The notes: generated by a model from the letters alone, not told the origin. Positions 33,901 to 44,006 are shown, counted from the first letter of the stretch. The stretch: DNA of 64,000 nt from Arcuatula senhousia (GCA_963971305.1 OZ020303.1:61566867-61630866), one strand, 5' to 3'. Numbers and translations are program-made.

Positions 33901-36900
33901 TATGTGGATGATAAGATATAGTGAAAATACATGTTCTTCTAACCATGTTACATATATATCTTCACAGAATCTGACTCCAGTAAGTATATAGAGGTTTGTT
34001 ATTCTTAAACTTGCTACTTCTTTTTTTTTTCTGGATTGAATCTGTCATTCTTAAGGTTTGGTTTTATACATGTAGATTGCATGTAGATAGTCTTAGCGTC
34101 AAGGTATGTTGAAGTGTTGCAAGAAGAGAGTAGCAAATCTTAAAGGAATCCTTTTAACTCACCTGGACCGAAGGTCCATGTGAGCTATTACCATCACTTG
34201 GCGTCCGTCGTCGTTGTCGTCGTCGTCTGTCGTTGTCTGTCGTCGATGTCGTCTGTTATCAATTTTTCAAAAATCTTCTCCTCTGAAACTACCAAACAGA
34301 ATTTAATGAAACTTTATATGAATGATCCTTAGGGTGTCCTGCACCAAACTTGTGTTTTGATTTTTGATCCGTCAAAAAACATGGCCGCCGTTACTAAAAA
34401 TAGACTAGGGGGGTCAGACTACTGTTTTCGGCTTATAAATCAAAAAGTATAAGAGATAGAGGAAATCTGAGGCCACGATACTGATTCAGCATCAAAAGCT
34501 CTACAAAAGTCTCCATTTGGTCAAAGTTGTCAGATGACCCCTTATAGGGGTTACGGCCCCTTGAAGGTGAAAAATAGCATTTTTTCATGTTTTTGGCCTA
34601 TAGAATGAAAACTATTGCAGATAGAGATTAGCTGTTGCTTGCTTAAATGTTCAGCTCATATAACTCTACAAAAGTCTCTATAGGGTCGAAGTTGTCAGAT
34701 GACCCCTTATAGGGGTTACGGCCCCTTAAAGGTGAAAAATAGCCATTTTTCATGTTTTTGGCCTACAGAATGAAAACTATTGCAGATAGAGATTAGCTGT
34801 TGCTTGCTTAAATGTTCAGCTCATTTAGCTCTACAAAAGTCTCCATAAAGTCGAAGTTGTCAGATGAACCCTTATAGGGGTTACGGCCCCTTGAAGGTGA
34901 AAAATAGCATTTTTTCATGTTTTTGGCCTATGGAATGAAAACTATTGCAGATAGAGATAAGCTGTTGCTTGCTTAAATGTTCAGCTCATATAACTCTACA
35001 AAAGTCTCTGTAGGGTCGAAGTTGTCAGATGACCCCTTATAGGGGTTACGGCCCCTTAAAGGTGAAAAATAGCCATTTTTCATGTTTTTGGCCTACAGAA
35101 TGAAAACTATTGCAGATAGAGATTAGCTGTTGCTTGCTTAAATGTTCAGCTCATTTAGCTCTACAAAAGTCTCCATAAAGTCGAAGTTGTCAGATGACCC
35201 CTTATAGGGGTTACGGCCCTTGAAAAATAGCGATTTTTCATGTTTTTGGCCCACAGAATGAAAACTATTGCAGATAGAGATTAGCTGTTGCTTGCTTAAA
35301 TGTTCAGCTCATTTAGCTCTACAAAATTCTCCATAGGGTCGAAGTTGTCAGATGACCCCTTATAGGGGTTACGGCCCCTGAAAAATAGCGATTTTTCATG
35401 TTTTTGGCCTACAGAATGAAAACTATTGCAGATAGAGATTAGCTGTTGCTTGCTTTAATGTTCAGCTCTTTTAGCTCTACAAAATTCTCCATAAAGTCGA
35501 AGTTGTCAGGTGACCCCTTATAGGGGTTACGGCCTCTGAAAAAAGCGATTTTTCATGTTTTTGGCCTACAGAATGAAAACTATTGCAGATAAAGATTAGC
35601 TGTTGCTTGCTTTAATGTTCAGCTCATTTAGCTCTACAAAAGTCTCCATAGGGTCGAAGTTGTCAGATGACTCCTTATAGGGGTTATGGCCCCTTATAGG
35701 TGAAAAATGGTGTTTTTGGCCTATAGAATGAAAACTATTGCAGGTAGAGAAAAGCTGTTGCTTGCTTAAATGTTTAGCTCATTTAGCTCTACAAAAGTAT
35801 AGGGTCAACATCAAGACCAGGTGAGCGATTCAGGCTCCTGGGAGCCTCTTGTTGTTTTGGCAGATTCAACTATTTATTTTGATATCAATTAAGTAATTTA
35901 ATGGTCAAATCATGTTTTTGAATAATGTTAAGTCAATACATGTATAACTTTCTAAAAGAAGCAGAAATGATCAAATCTGAAAAAAAGAAAATGACATAAG
36001 GCAATGATATACCATAGAAATTGATTGGTCCTGACTTTATACAGCCATTTGAAAAGAAATTTTTGGTTGAACCAGGTTTTATGGCCCCAAACCTCACTTG
36101 ATCTTCTATTATGTTTATAGTCTGGTTTAAAAACAAGAGCACAACTCAGTTATGAGGCCTCATTGTGGAAATGAAGTGATCCTCTGTTCATGCACATCTT
36201 AATTGAAAGTTCTAATGTATGAAGTTACTTCACTTAAATTCCTTATTCCAATTTTAATCACATTTGTATGTTTGAAAACTGATTTGAGATATATTTTCTT
36301 GCATGCAAAATTGAATACTATGTCTTTGATTGAAACATGTGGAATGAACAGTTTTAAAGTAAAATAGATCTTATTTTGATTATATGTTTGGGTTTTGTGT
36401 GCTTTTTTTCCTGTTTTCTTTTTTTCTTATTCATTCTTTAAATGCTAGAGGAAGAGCGCTTCACTAAGTCAATAGGTTGAAAATAAAATTCATGTATTGA
36501 TCAATAATGTGAATCTTATGTATGACTATTATATTGCTTGTAAAAATGAGCAATTACATATGAGAGTCTAGAAATACAGCATTCGTCTAGAAAATATTAT
36601 TGGCAGCATATATAGTATTGGTTCCCTTACATAACTATTTCAATATGTTAACACATTTTCTGTAATATTATTTTTAATTTTTAACATTAAATAGTTGATC
36701 TCTTTGTCTTAAGTAGGACAGAGTGAACTAAGATTGCACAATCTAAAATAGCTGCAAAATCTTGGCTCCATGGGTTCTTTTTTGTCATTTTAACTTTAGT
36801 TGCATAAAAATTAGAATGCCAACTTTAATGCTATGATTTTGCAGCTAATTAATGCTCAGACTTTAAAGCACACATCGATATAAATCTGAATAGAATAGAA

Positions 36901-39801
36901 AGCATGTAAAAGTTTGGTGTTGGTTCTTATCATCAGATAGAAAATAATGAGATGTGGAATAAGTTAGGTAACACAGCTCACATAACAAGCAGTAATCTAG
37001 AAAAACTACAATGGAAAACTGCCAGCAGCCTCCAATGTAGAATAGAAAGCATGTAAAAGTTTGGTGTTGGTTCTTATCATCAGATAGAAAATAATGAGAT
37101 GTGGAATAAGTTAGGTAACACAGCTCACATAACAAGCAGTAATCTAGAAAAACTACAATGGAAAACTGCCAGCAGCCTCCAATGTAGCCATCTATTTTCT
37201 TAATCCTTGAATAAACTTCAAAAAGCTGTTATTCACAGATCTTATTGTCTCATGTACATACATGTATATGCATATTCATGAGTGCATTCGTAAAAAGAAG
37301 TTCATGTACATTGTTTTTGGACTGTAGAAATTTTGAATTGATAAAAACTTATATAAAAACACTTAATAAACTCATAATTTCCCTGCTTGAAAAGTAGGAG
37401 GTGTATAGTGTATAGTGTCTATCTATCTATGTTTCGGTTTTGTCATGAAACTTTTCGGACAATTTTTGTGACGGAATGTAGATTTTGATTATTTTTTATC
37501 TTACCATAGCAAAAAAAAAAAAAAAAATTAATCTGATTTGTTGTGGGTATGGTAACACCAAGATAAAACAGAAAAAAAATCCAAATGACAATCATCTTTA
37601 GAATAAAAGTTTTTTTTTTTTAAACTTGTTCTTCATGAAAGAGAATTAGTGATTTTAAAGTACCAATTATTACCAAAGCAAAGCATATTCATTACACTAT
37701 AAATTCTGTTTATTTTTTAGATGACTGCAAGTACTTGTCATTCCCAACTGCAAAGCAGCGGAATGCCAAAGAGCCTTATGATCACATGAAAGATGCTGCA
37801 TTCTTCTATGATGTTACAGAGAGGTTTAAGAAAGGCATGAAGTTGGATCCTGATTTCAAACAGAGTAACTTAGAGGTTAATACAATATCTAAGGTAAGAT
37901 GTTCATTAATACATGTATTTAGTTCACTCATGCAAAACATCTCTTTTTGATTAGCTATGTAGATTACCATATTGTGGCCAATAATTACACCCCCACTTAG
38001 AAGAAGAGGGGTATACTGGTTAACCCTTGTTTGTCGGTCTGTTTGTTTGTTCATCCATAACAAAATTTCTATTGCAGTTTTCTAGCAACTACATGATGCT
38101 TAGGTCTGCTATTTTGCATATTGCTTTATAATCCTAAAATACCATATGGTGTTATTTTTATTTCTAGTAGGTCATCTACTTCCTTTTTACAAAATTCTTA
38201 GGTTTTTACACAGTGAACTTACATGCAAAATCTTTGCCACCCTAAGCAACTCCATTTACTTGATATTTATTTAGCATATAGCAATATCCTATAGTACCAT
38301 ATGGTGTAAAGTGATTTTATGCTTCTACACTAGATCATTTAGACCAGTTTAACCAAAGTCTTAGATTTTTACACACAGTGGATATACTTGTTGAATTATT
38401 ATCACAGTTTTCTAGGCAATATCTTGTCATAGAGGCCTAATTTTTTGAATATTGCTTCCTACAGTACCATATGGTGTACTGTGGATGCATCTATTTTCAA
38501 GGGTTCCAATTTTGTGGTAAAAAAGTAATGAAAAAAAAGTTTGTAGATTATTAAATCCCTGCTTTTGAAGCCTGCAGCATTCTCATCAATGTGTGAGACA
38601 AAGCAACCCATGAAAACCAAGAAAATTTATACCCAACGAATAATGAAACGTCATTTTAATTTTATGCTCTTAGCTCTTTTACTTCCTGTTATCCTAGCAC
38701 TTACGTTTTTAGCTCACCTGGCCAAAGGCCATGTGAGCTATTGCCATCACTTGGCGTCCGTCGTCGCCGTCCATCGTCGTCGTCGTTAACTTTTCTTCAA
38801 ACTTCTTCTCCTCTGAAACGGCTGCACAGATTCAAACCAAATTTGGTCTGGTGGTACTTTAGGGTATCCCCCACAGAACTGATGTGGGGATTTTTGATTC
38901 GTCGAAAAACATGGCCGCCATGGCTAAAAATAGACCAGGGGGGTCAGACTACTGTTTTTGGCTTGTAAATCAAAAAGTATGAGAGATAGATGAAATCTGA
39001 TGGCACCTTACTGCTTCAGCATCAAAAGTTCTACCAAAGTCTCCATTTGGTCCAAGTTGTCAGATGACCCTTTATAGGGGTTACAGCCCCTTAAAGGTGA
39101 AAAATTGCGTTTTTTCATGTTTTTGCCCTATAGTATGAAAACTATTGCAGATAGAGAAAAGTTGTTGCTTGCTTAAACGTTCAGCTCGTTTAGCTCTACA
39201 CAAATCTCCATAGGGTCGAAGTTGTCAGATGACCCCTTATAGGGGTTACGGCCCCTTAAAGGCAAAAAATAGTGTTTTTGGCCTATAGAATGAAAACTAT
39301 TGCAGATAGAGAAAAGCTGTTGCTTGCTTAAATGTTCAGCTCATTTAGCTCTACAAAAGTCTTCTAGGGTCGAAGTTGTCAGATGATCCCTTATAGGGGT
39401 TACAGCCCCTTAAAGGCAAAAAATAGTGTTTTTGGTCTATAGAAAGAAAGCTATTGCAGATAGAGAAAAGATGTTGCTCGCTTAAAAGTTCAGCTTAATT
39501 AGCACTACAAAAGTCTTCTTAGGGTCGAAGTTGTCAGATGACCCTTTTAAGGGGTTATGGCCCTTTAAAGGTGAAAAATTGTGTTTTTTTGCTTTGGAAT
39601 GAAAACTATTGCAGATAGAGAAAAACTTTTTATTGCTTAAACATTCAGCTCATTTAGCTATACAAAAGTCTTCAAAGGGTTGACATCAAGACCAGGTGAG
39701 CGATTCAGGCTCCTGGGAGCCTCTTGTTATGCAAGGCATATTAATTTTGCAAGCAGGGGGTATCATTAGTGAGCATAAGCTCTCAGCTTTACTTGTCTGC
39801 T

Positions 39802-39832
<31 letters not shown>

Positions 39833-42721
39833 GGTTAAGTTCTTATTGAGATTCTAAATCTGTTTGTGATTATACAGGCTACTTTGACGGACAGATTTCA
39901 GGAGAAATACAGGGATAAAATCAAAGGATTAAATGACCCCTCAATGGTGGCTGACCTTTACCTTTGTTCTGATAAAATGGAGCAAGCTCAGGACATACTG
40001 AAACAAGGATTCAACTCCTCTGGTAAGTTATATCTATAGTAGACATTCCAACCTTCAACTAGAATTGGTTTATGAAAAATTATTAAATGGGGCACATTTT
40101 TCATAGAGTTTATTTATCTTTCAATATCCAGTTAGGCAGTGCAGAAGCACTCTTAGCACAAGGTCACAATGGAGAGCAATAATAGCAAATTTTGAAAGTA
40201 AAAAAAAAAACAATTACACTAAATGTAAAAAAACAACACAAATAATAGAAACAGAATTGAAAGCAAAATCTTCCAATTTTATGTTGCCTACAACATGTGC
40301 AAAGTGCCATTAAGGAATTGATTTGTCACCAGGGATTGGGAAGGAATTTTTAGCAAAGGGCCATTTACCACTTTTTTCATGGAAATTCAAAATTTCCAAG
40401 GGCCATTTCTTAATATTCTATATAAATTTTTGAGATGATAAGGGGCCATTTTCAATTTTAATGTGCCAACGGCCCATGGTCCCCTGCCTTCCCAATCCCT
40501 GTATCACTATAATCTGCCATCCTGCAGTGTCACAAAAAATCCTCTGGGCAACTACATGTCACAGTCTCTGGATATTTGGTATTCTTTCTTCTATTGTACT
40601 TTATGGTATAAAGCAATTTTATTCCGATGATAGCTCATATACTTCCTGTTAACTGAAAATTTTTAAGATGCAAGCAACATATGTCTTACATGAAAGACCA
40701 ACATGATATTTAATGATTCTAATTATGTTTTTAAGTCTTGCACATTCTCACATTTGTTGTTATTGTAATTTCCTCTTATCCAATTTGGGCATTATTGTAA
40801 GCAACATGGTGCCATCCAAATTGTATTTGTGCCCTAATCATAGGTTGTAAGTTGTAACCCAATTCATATAAAATTTTGTATTAATTCACTACATATAATT
40901 TCTATAACTGGAATATTTACATCTACATGTACAAGCATAATTTTAACAACAACACATAAGAACTTGACAATGTAATCAAGTTTTTAATTTTACCTTTTTT
41001 TCACATCTTACATCATTTGTTTTTATTTCATAGATTTTATAGCAGGATCATTTGGTAAAGGGTTGTATTTCTCAAAGTACCCATCAAGAGCCTCACAACA
41101 TTCAAAAGTAAGTATTAGTATTCAACATGTAATGGAAGCCATTGAAACATACTTGCCTTTAAGGGTCCACCTGAAGTAAGCTACACCAATCATCTTTTAG
41201 TCCGAAACATTCCCCTTTGGTCTATTTATTTAAAATATTTGGTTTATACATTTGCATCCAAGTATAAATTTTTTGGGGTTATTTTTATCTTTATGAAACT
41301 GTACACATCAGGACAATGTAGAAAGGCTCTTTGTAAAATTATGCACATCTGCATCTTCAAGAACCTTTTACTTTAAATGAAACAGTCTTGTGGATCCAAA
41401 TTACATGTAATTTATATGCCCAACTTGTAAAAAAGTATAGAATTGCATACAATGTGTTGATCTGTTGGTCCGTTCCTTCATCTATTCACCCATTTATCAG
41501 TCCCTTATCATGTTAACCACCGGGTTGAAGTTACTTTACCATAAAGGAAGTATATCATCACGAAACTTTACACACATATACTTAGGTTACTGTACAAGTT
41601 GAATTAACTTCCAGTGAAGGTAGTATAACATTAATATGAAACTCTATACGCATATGCATTATTAGGATATGGTCAAACAAAAATCATCATAAATTTATAC
41701 CCCTGACATCATTTTAGGCATATTCTTGTTTATGATATTTTCAGTCTGGAAAGGTGCTGTTGGTAGAGGTCGGTTTAGGTAAAGTAGAAACAGTGATGAA
41801 AAGAGATGGTCAGAGACAAAAACCAAGTGGAGGATTTGATTCCATTCTGGTAAACATTAAAAATTCCATTAACCACAAAAACAATATTGTTACATGTATT
41901 CTAAATTGTTTGATGGAGATGTTTTGTCCATAAGCCTTTGATTAATTTAAAGATCTTTCTTTGCCATGGCTAAGATTGATTTATCCGTTTAAAATATACA
42001 ATGAGACATACTGAATGATAAAGTTAACAAAATTTAGACATTGGTTTTACAAATTTATAATCTTTTTGCAGCATGATAGAAAAAACAAGATAAAGAAATT
42101 AATGTTTGTTTCTAGTAGAGAGTTAACTTAAGCTAAAAAAAATATTTGAAAGTCTTCAGACACTAATAAGGTCACTTCAGAATCCCTGTAAAAGTGTTTC
42201 CCCCAGCATGCAAAAAGGGCATGGTAAGCTATTTCAAAAAGTGCACATGAAACACGACGTAGCCACCTGAAAGGGCACAAAAGTTGCGCACCCATCCAAG
42301 GCACATTCAAAAACACATTATGAATAAATATTTATTATTATTGATCTCTACACCATGGCAAATATTTAGAATGGGGGTCTTTCCAGACTACATTGGATCA
42401 CTGGCTGTCAAGTGAATACTATTGTCATCTATGTGCAATATGGTCTGAAATAAAAAAATGTTAGAACATTTCAGGCGATTTTAAAGAAAATATTTAAATT
42501 ATCTACATGTATAAGACTATAAGCACATTTAAACAACAAGGTTATGAAAACATTCACTGTGGTCTAATGTTTATTATATTATTTTAAAATTATAGATACC
42601 AGGTAGGATTACAAGAGACACAGGAGATGGTGACACCTCAATGAATGAAGAATATGTTATTTTTGATCCAACACAAGTTATGCCCCTTTGTCTAATCAGT
42701 ATGACAGATGCAGCCCATTGA
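17487..42721 (+). CDS. PARP/ADP-ribosyltransferase-like protein, seven visible exons, 5' incomplete
   Basis: Seven segments, each with AG before and GT after, join in phase and end in TGA at 42719-42721. They give roughly 280 residues. The first two exons are charged and Leu-patterned, likely coiled coil. The rest follows the PARP catalytic fold: LTDRFQEKY (39878 exon), LYLCSDKMEQAQDILKQGF (equivalent of the LFHGT strand and helix), FGKGLYFSKYPSRAS (NAD-site Tyr), GKVLLVEVGLGK (core strands) and NEEYVIFDPTQVMPLCLI (catalytic Glu strand). In the family, an H-Y-E triad binds NAD+ and transfers ADP-ribose to proteins. Here the His position is Leu. The catalytic status is therefore doubtful, and a non-enzymatic role, as for other His-lacking members, is possible. 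I see no regulatory domain because upstream exons are missing. Introns reach about 14 kb and are full of repeats. Confidence 0.8.
17563..17801. other. Intron sequence with HINE-like body fragment
   Basis: Just downstream of the exon is CCCTCCCAAAGTTGGGGGGC, a start-hairpin-like palindrome, and GTCTCTTCTTCTG. This is probably the start of the element whose 3' end is at 18133-18166. Confidence 0.4.
17802..18121. mobile_element. Nested palindromic elements (MITE within MITE)
   Basis: The outer inverted repeats are about 24 bp (ATTTTATAGGTACCAGTCCT at left, AGGACTGGTACCTATAAAAT at right). Inside, 17822-17975 folds into a nearly perfect hairpin with an arm of about 55 bp (GGGTTTCATAAAACATCTCA). 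The right half of the outer element repeats AATCCCGG and TCCCGA words. Confidence 0.75.
18122..18167 (+). mobile_element. 3' end of a HINE-like element
   Basis: GGGAGGGCCATCCTGTGG, then CATAGGCACATTTTCTAGTT, is the same terminus as the complete copy ending at 48152. Its body would lie at 17576-17801, interrupted by the nested palindromes. Confidence 0.6.
18168..19197. other. Intron sequence, nothing coding recognised
   Basis: AT-rich. A 68-codon plus frame at 18761 has no motif and no fitting splice phase that I trust. A fragment resembling a HINE-like body (GACGAATTGACAAACGGGTG) lies at about 18233. Confidence 0.35.
19198..19632 (+). mobile_element. HINE-like element, GTCTCGCCTGC family, copy 2
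   Basis: Starts GTCTCGCCTTTGAAGCAGAG, with a GGCGGTGGTGACGGTGGC tract and body units with TCAAGAACTATAGGTCCTGG. Ends GCAGGCGAGACATACTTTAG. It is a short copy of the 24365 element. Confidence 0.7.
19633..20080. other. Intron sequence, nothing recognised
   Basis: AT-rich with short frames only. A CAGAGGACGCCTCC word near 19919 recurs in altered form near 23607 and may belong to the element that starts at 20081. Confidence 0.3.
20597..23585 (+). mobile_element. HINE-like element, GCTCACCTG family, 3 kb copy
   Basis: Starts TAGCTTACCTGGCCAAAGGC, then a CGTCGTC tract. Ends CAGGTGAGCGGTTCAGGCTC, then CTGGGAGCTTCTTGTT. Its length comes from a 1,162-bp tandem duplication (21110-23433). No coding frames of note. 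Confidence 0.75.
21110..23433. repeat. 1,162-bp tandem duplication, two apparently identical units
   Basis: The junction word AAAATAGTGTTTTTGGCC recurs at 21110, 22272 and 23434, exactly 1,162 bases apart. The stretches I compared by eye between the units are identical. A partial, slightly diverged third copy begins near 20965. Confidence 0.85.
24365..25273 (+). mobile_element. HINE-like element, GTCTCGCCTGC family, copy 3
   Basis: Starts TTGTCTCGCCTGCGAAGCAG with a (GGC)n-rich tract. Four units of about 182-190 bp carry CTCCATATCTCAAGAACTAT. Ends GCAGGCGAGACATC, then TAGTGTTAACTCTTGT. Confidence 0.75.
25274..25927. other. Intron sequence, nothing recognised
   Basis: AT-rich, only short frames. 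A plus frame at 25624-25806 has no recognisable motif. Confidence 0.3.
25928..26837 (+). mobile_element. HINE-like element, GCTCACCTG family, 5'-truncated
   Basis: Begins inside the family consensus at ATTGCCATCACTTGGCGTC; the start hairpin is missing. Two body units follow. Ends with CAGGTGAGC, GGCTCCTGGGAGCC and TCTTGTT. Confidence 0.7.
26838..27590. other. Intron sequence, nothing recognised
   Basis: AT-rich, no repeat boundary seen, no coding exon with matching splice phase found. Confidence 0.3.
27591..28320 (+). mobile_element. HINE-like element, CCCCCACTCG family, copy 1
   Basis: Start hairpin CCCCCACTCGTAAGAGAGGG, then GTCCGTCTGTCTGTCC. About four units of roughly 170 bp follow (GGATTGGTTTCAAATTT, TCATCTACTTCCTGTTTTC). 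Ends CGAGTGGGGGTATGC, then GCACGACTTAGTGC and CCCTTG. Confidence 0.75.
28341..28735 (+). mobile_element. HINE-like element, TGCCCCCGC family
   Basis: Start hairpin GCCCCCGCGACAACATGTCG, then GTCCGTCCGTACGTACGTCC. Two body units share AAGCTTTTCTCAGAAACTGT. Ends GCGGGGGCAT, then the 3' hairpin TGTGTCCCATGGACACA. Confidence 0.75.
28736..29385. other. Intron sequence with a small inverted repeat
   Basis: GAGGACAATAAGAG near 29317 and CCTATTGTCCTTTTTT near 29370 form inverted ends of a short dispersed repeat related to 10950-11080. The rest is unassigned. Confidence 0.35.
29386..30312 (+). mobile_element. HINE-like element, GCTCACCTG family
   Basis: Starts TAGCTCACCTCACCCGAAGG, then a CGTCCGTCGGCCGTCGTCC tract and two body units (the subfamily of 25928). 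Ends with CAGGTGAGC, GGCTCCTGGGAGCC and CTCTTGTT. Confidence 0.75.
30313..31836. other. Intron sequence with (GT)n and a repeat fragment
   Basis: A (GT)n tract lies at 30879-30906. The segment 31185-31480 matches the body of the CCCCCACTCG family (GGTACACACTTTGAG, TTCTGTTTTCTGAAC) without its ends. No exon recognised. Confidence 0.5.
31837..31980 (+). CDS. PARP-like gene exon (helical segment)
   Basis: The exon is 144 bases after TTTTGTTGTAG and before GTAAGT. It reads DVEDEINTELLINDLQKQVE, then LMDLTVKRKRIENLIESDPS and onward, strongly helical and likely coiled coil. Both borders split a codon after one base, matching the exons on each side (GAT, then GAT). Confidence 0.8.
31981..33017. other. 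Intron sequence with a palindromic fragment
   Basis: The segment 32752-32858 has opposing ends (GTTTCATAAAACCATTGC and GCTTTATGAAAAGG), possibly a degraded MITE. Nothing else recognised. Confidence 0.35.
33018..33233. mobile_element. MITE-like element with TACTGTGG ends, copy 1
   Basis: Terminal inverted repeats are TACTGTGGTTTCATT at left and AATGAATCCACAGTA at right. Internal inverted segments include GTGGTTTTCGTGG and CCACGAAAATTGATACC. A second copy is at 59590-59799. Confidence 0.75.
33234..34154. other. Intron sequence, nothing recognised
   Basis: AT-rich. A 63-codon frame at 33800 shows no motif. Confidence 0.3.
34155..35851 (+). mobile_element. HINE-like element, GCTCACCTG family, 1.7 kb copy
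   Basis: Start hairpin CTCACCTGGACCGAAGGTCC, then (CGTCGTTGTCGTC) repeats. About eight to nine units of 160-170 bp follow, each with TTGCAGATAGAGATTAGC and GTCAGATGACCCCTTATAGG. Ends with CAGGTGAGC, GGCTCCTGGGAGCC and TCTTGTT. Unit number is the main length difference from sister copies. Confidence 0.8.
35852..36892. other. Intron sequence, nothing recognised
   Basis: AT-rich, stops in all frames, no clear repeat ends. Confidence 0.3.
36893..37187. repeat. 147-bp tandem duplication of a dispersed repeat
   Basis: AGCATGTAAAAGTTTGGTGT occurs at 36901 and again at 37048, and the two 147-bp units look identical. Part of the unit (GAGATGTGGAATAAGTT) recurs inverted at 16150-16216 and again at 59810, so a dispersed repeat was duplicated here. 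Confidence 0.8.
37188..37720. other. Intron sequence with poly(A) and poly(T) runs
   Basis: An A run lies near 37510-37527 and a T run near 37610-37621. No element ends recognised. Confidence 0.35.
37721..37893 (+). CDS. PARP-like gene exon (start of catalytic domain)
   Basis: The exon is 173 bases after TTTATTTTTTAG and before GTAAGA. It reads DDCKYLSFPTAKQRNAKEPY, continues to FYDVTERFKKGMK, and ends LEVNTISK. The N-terminal strand and first helix of a PARP-like domain fit the LEVNTISK region. It ends in phase 0. Confidence 0.85.
37984..38540 (+). mobile_element. HINE-like element, CCCCCACTT variant, end unclear
   Basis: Start hairpin ACCCCCACTTAGAAGAAGAG with GGGGTAT, then GTCGGTCTGTTTGTTTG. 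Units with GTACCATATGGTGTA follow. I could not find the matching 3' end; 38540 is approximate. Confidence 0.45.
38710..39727 (+). mobile_element. HINE-like element, GCTCACCTG family
   Basis: Start hairpin AGCTCACCTGGCCAAAGGCC followed by ATGTGAGCT, then CGTCGTCGCCGTCC. About five body units. Ends with CAGGTGAGC, GGCTCCTGGGAGCC and TCTTGTTAT. It lies in the intron before the 39878 exon. Confidence 0.8.
39878..40022 (+). CDS. PARP-like gene exon (His-position strand)
   Basis: The exon is 145 bases after TGATTATACAG and before GTAAGT. It reads ATLTDRFQEKYRDKIKGLND, then PSMVADLYLCSDKMEQAQDI and LKQGFNSS. LYLCSD aligns with the LFHGT strand of PARPs, so the NAD-contacting His is replaced by Leu (codon CTT) and the following Gly by Cys. 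A G-run of about 26 bases lies 43 bases upstream of the acceptor. Confidence 0.85.
40331..40501. mobile_element. MITE-like element with CAGGGATTGGGAAGG ends
   Basis: CAGGGATTGGGAAGG at left and CCTTCCCAATCCCTG at right are perfect inverted repeats. Inside, GGGCCATTT recurs three times. It is intronic in the PARP-like gene. Confidence 0.75.
41034..41107 (+). CDS. PARP-like gene exon (NAD-site Tyr)
   Basis: The exon is 74 bases after TTTTATTTCATAG and before GTAAGT. It reads DFIAGSFGKGLYFSKYPSRA, then SQHSK. GKGLYFS carries the conserved Tyr of the H-Y-E triad. It ends in phase 0. Confidence 0.85.
41745..41849 (+). CDS. PARP-like gene exon (central strands)
   Basis: The exon is 105 bases after TGATATTTTCAG and before GTAAAC, exactly 35 codons. 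It reads SGKVLLVEVGLGKVETVMKR, then DGQRQKPSGGFDSIL. KVLLVEVGLGK is the typical MLLCRVLLGK-like strand of the fold. Confidence 0.85.
42596..42721 (+). CDS. PARP-like gene terminal exon (catalytic Glu strand)
   Basis: The exon is 126 bases after TTTTAAAATTATAG and includes the stop. It reads IPGRITRDTGDGDTSMNEEY, then VIFDPTQVMPLCLISM and TDAAH. NEEYVIFDPTQV is the C-terminal PARP strand; the Glu before Tyr is the catalytic position, so the Glu is kept. Confidence 0.85.
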   Translation: MPGRITRDTGDGDTSMNEEYVIFDPTQVMPLCLISMTDAAH

Positions 42722-43259
42722 CAATCCACCTGACAAAAATATTAGTGCCATTAATAACATACAACCATGAATAATGTTGTACACATTAAAACAACATCAA
42801 TGTATTACATGTATGAATACTGACCAATGTATTTATTATATATGATAAAATGTATTTAGATAATATTATAGAATTTGATGAATGCTCAAATTTTAGTAAA
42901 GCTATGTGTTGGAGTGATTTCCAGGTGTGGTTAGTTATATATAACCATTTTAGTAAGCCTACAACTTACATATAATAATAAGACATTGAACAATTTTTGT
43001 TTTAGAAAAAGGGGTCATTTATTTCCATACATTTTGAAAAATGCAAGAGCCAAAGGTCATGATCTCCTAACACAAAGATGATAGTTAGCAGATCAGAACC
43101 CTTGGCTAGAAAAGTTGTCATGAAATCAAGAAATTGACCCTCTTTTAAAGTAAAAACCAAAACAAAGTAAATAATTATGGGTTTGTTAAATCTCTACTTT
43201 CCCTCCTAATGAAATTTAAGATGATTCTGATTACAATATATAGTTGTTGAATGAATAAA
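42722..43259 (+). other. Probable 3' UTR of the PARP-like gene
   Basis: AT-rich, non-repeat sequence after the stop. A canonical AATAAA sits at 43254-43259; other AT-rich hexamers are nearby, so the exact cleavage site is not fixed. Confidence 0.45.
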
Positions 43260-44006
43260 TTTTGAGTTATTGCCCTTTAAACTAAGCAATTGTTGCTTAT
43301 TGTCAACATTTTTGATGGATTTTTTATAAGATTAAAATCATTGGCAGCTGTGATAGGTTTGAATTTGTCAGGATACATTAAAACATGAAAAATCTCCCAA
43401 ATTGCTAGTGTTTAGTTGTTAATTACCTTTCCTTTTGGTTTATAGCCTTTACATTTACTATGCCATTTTAGCCTTGATGTCAACAATGTCATAATATATA
43501 TTCGTATGAAACCTTGCATCAATACCTTTTACTACGACCACAAAAAAAATGTATACAAATATATGTTTAATGATAGAAATTGGATAACGCTGTTTGATGT
43601 TTATTTTGTGTAGACTTGCATCTAATTTATATTTTTATGTTCTGATATCAAAGAGTTATAAAAATTATGAATCTCATTGAATTTTTGACCTTGTCTCTTT
43701 TTGTTGTAAAATAATATGTATTGATTAAACATAAATACCAACTAAATGTTTTGTGGAATTCATGCAATTTGAAAACTTCTAAATAAGTTATAATTATGTA
43801 GCATAAATCTCGTATTTAAGTTTTATGGTTGTGAATTTTTATTGTCCTTTTACTTGTTACAGATTTGTTTTCATGATTTTTTATTATGATCTTTTGTTGT
43901 ATTTTTGAAAAAGGGGAAATTTTCTCCAGGGATTTGGTGTTTTTTTGTGTGTGTGTTATTTTTATGTCATTAATTAATTGGCAAAAAACACACACACACA
44001 TAAATT
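43260..44006. other. Intergenic, with a short (CA)n tract
   Basis: Between the first gene's 3' end and a HINE-like element. GTGTGTGTG at about 43946 and CACACACACACA at 43988 oppose each other. Otherwise nothing recognised. Confidence 0.35.

Noticed and set aside
36863..37135. 90-codon minus frame with repeated LLCELCYLTYSTS
   Set aside because: Produced by a 147-bp (divisible by three) tandem duplication of non-coding repeat DNA.
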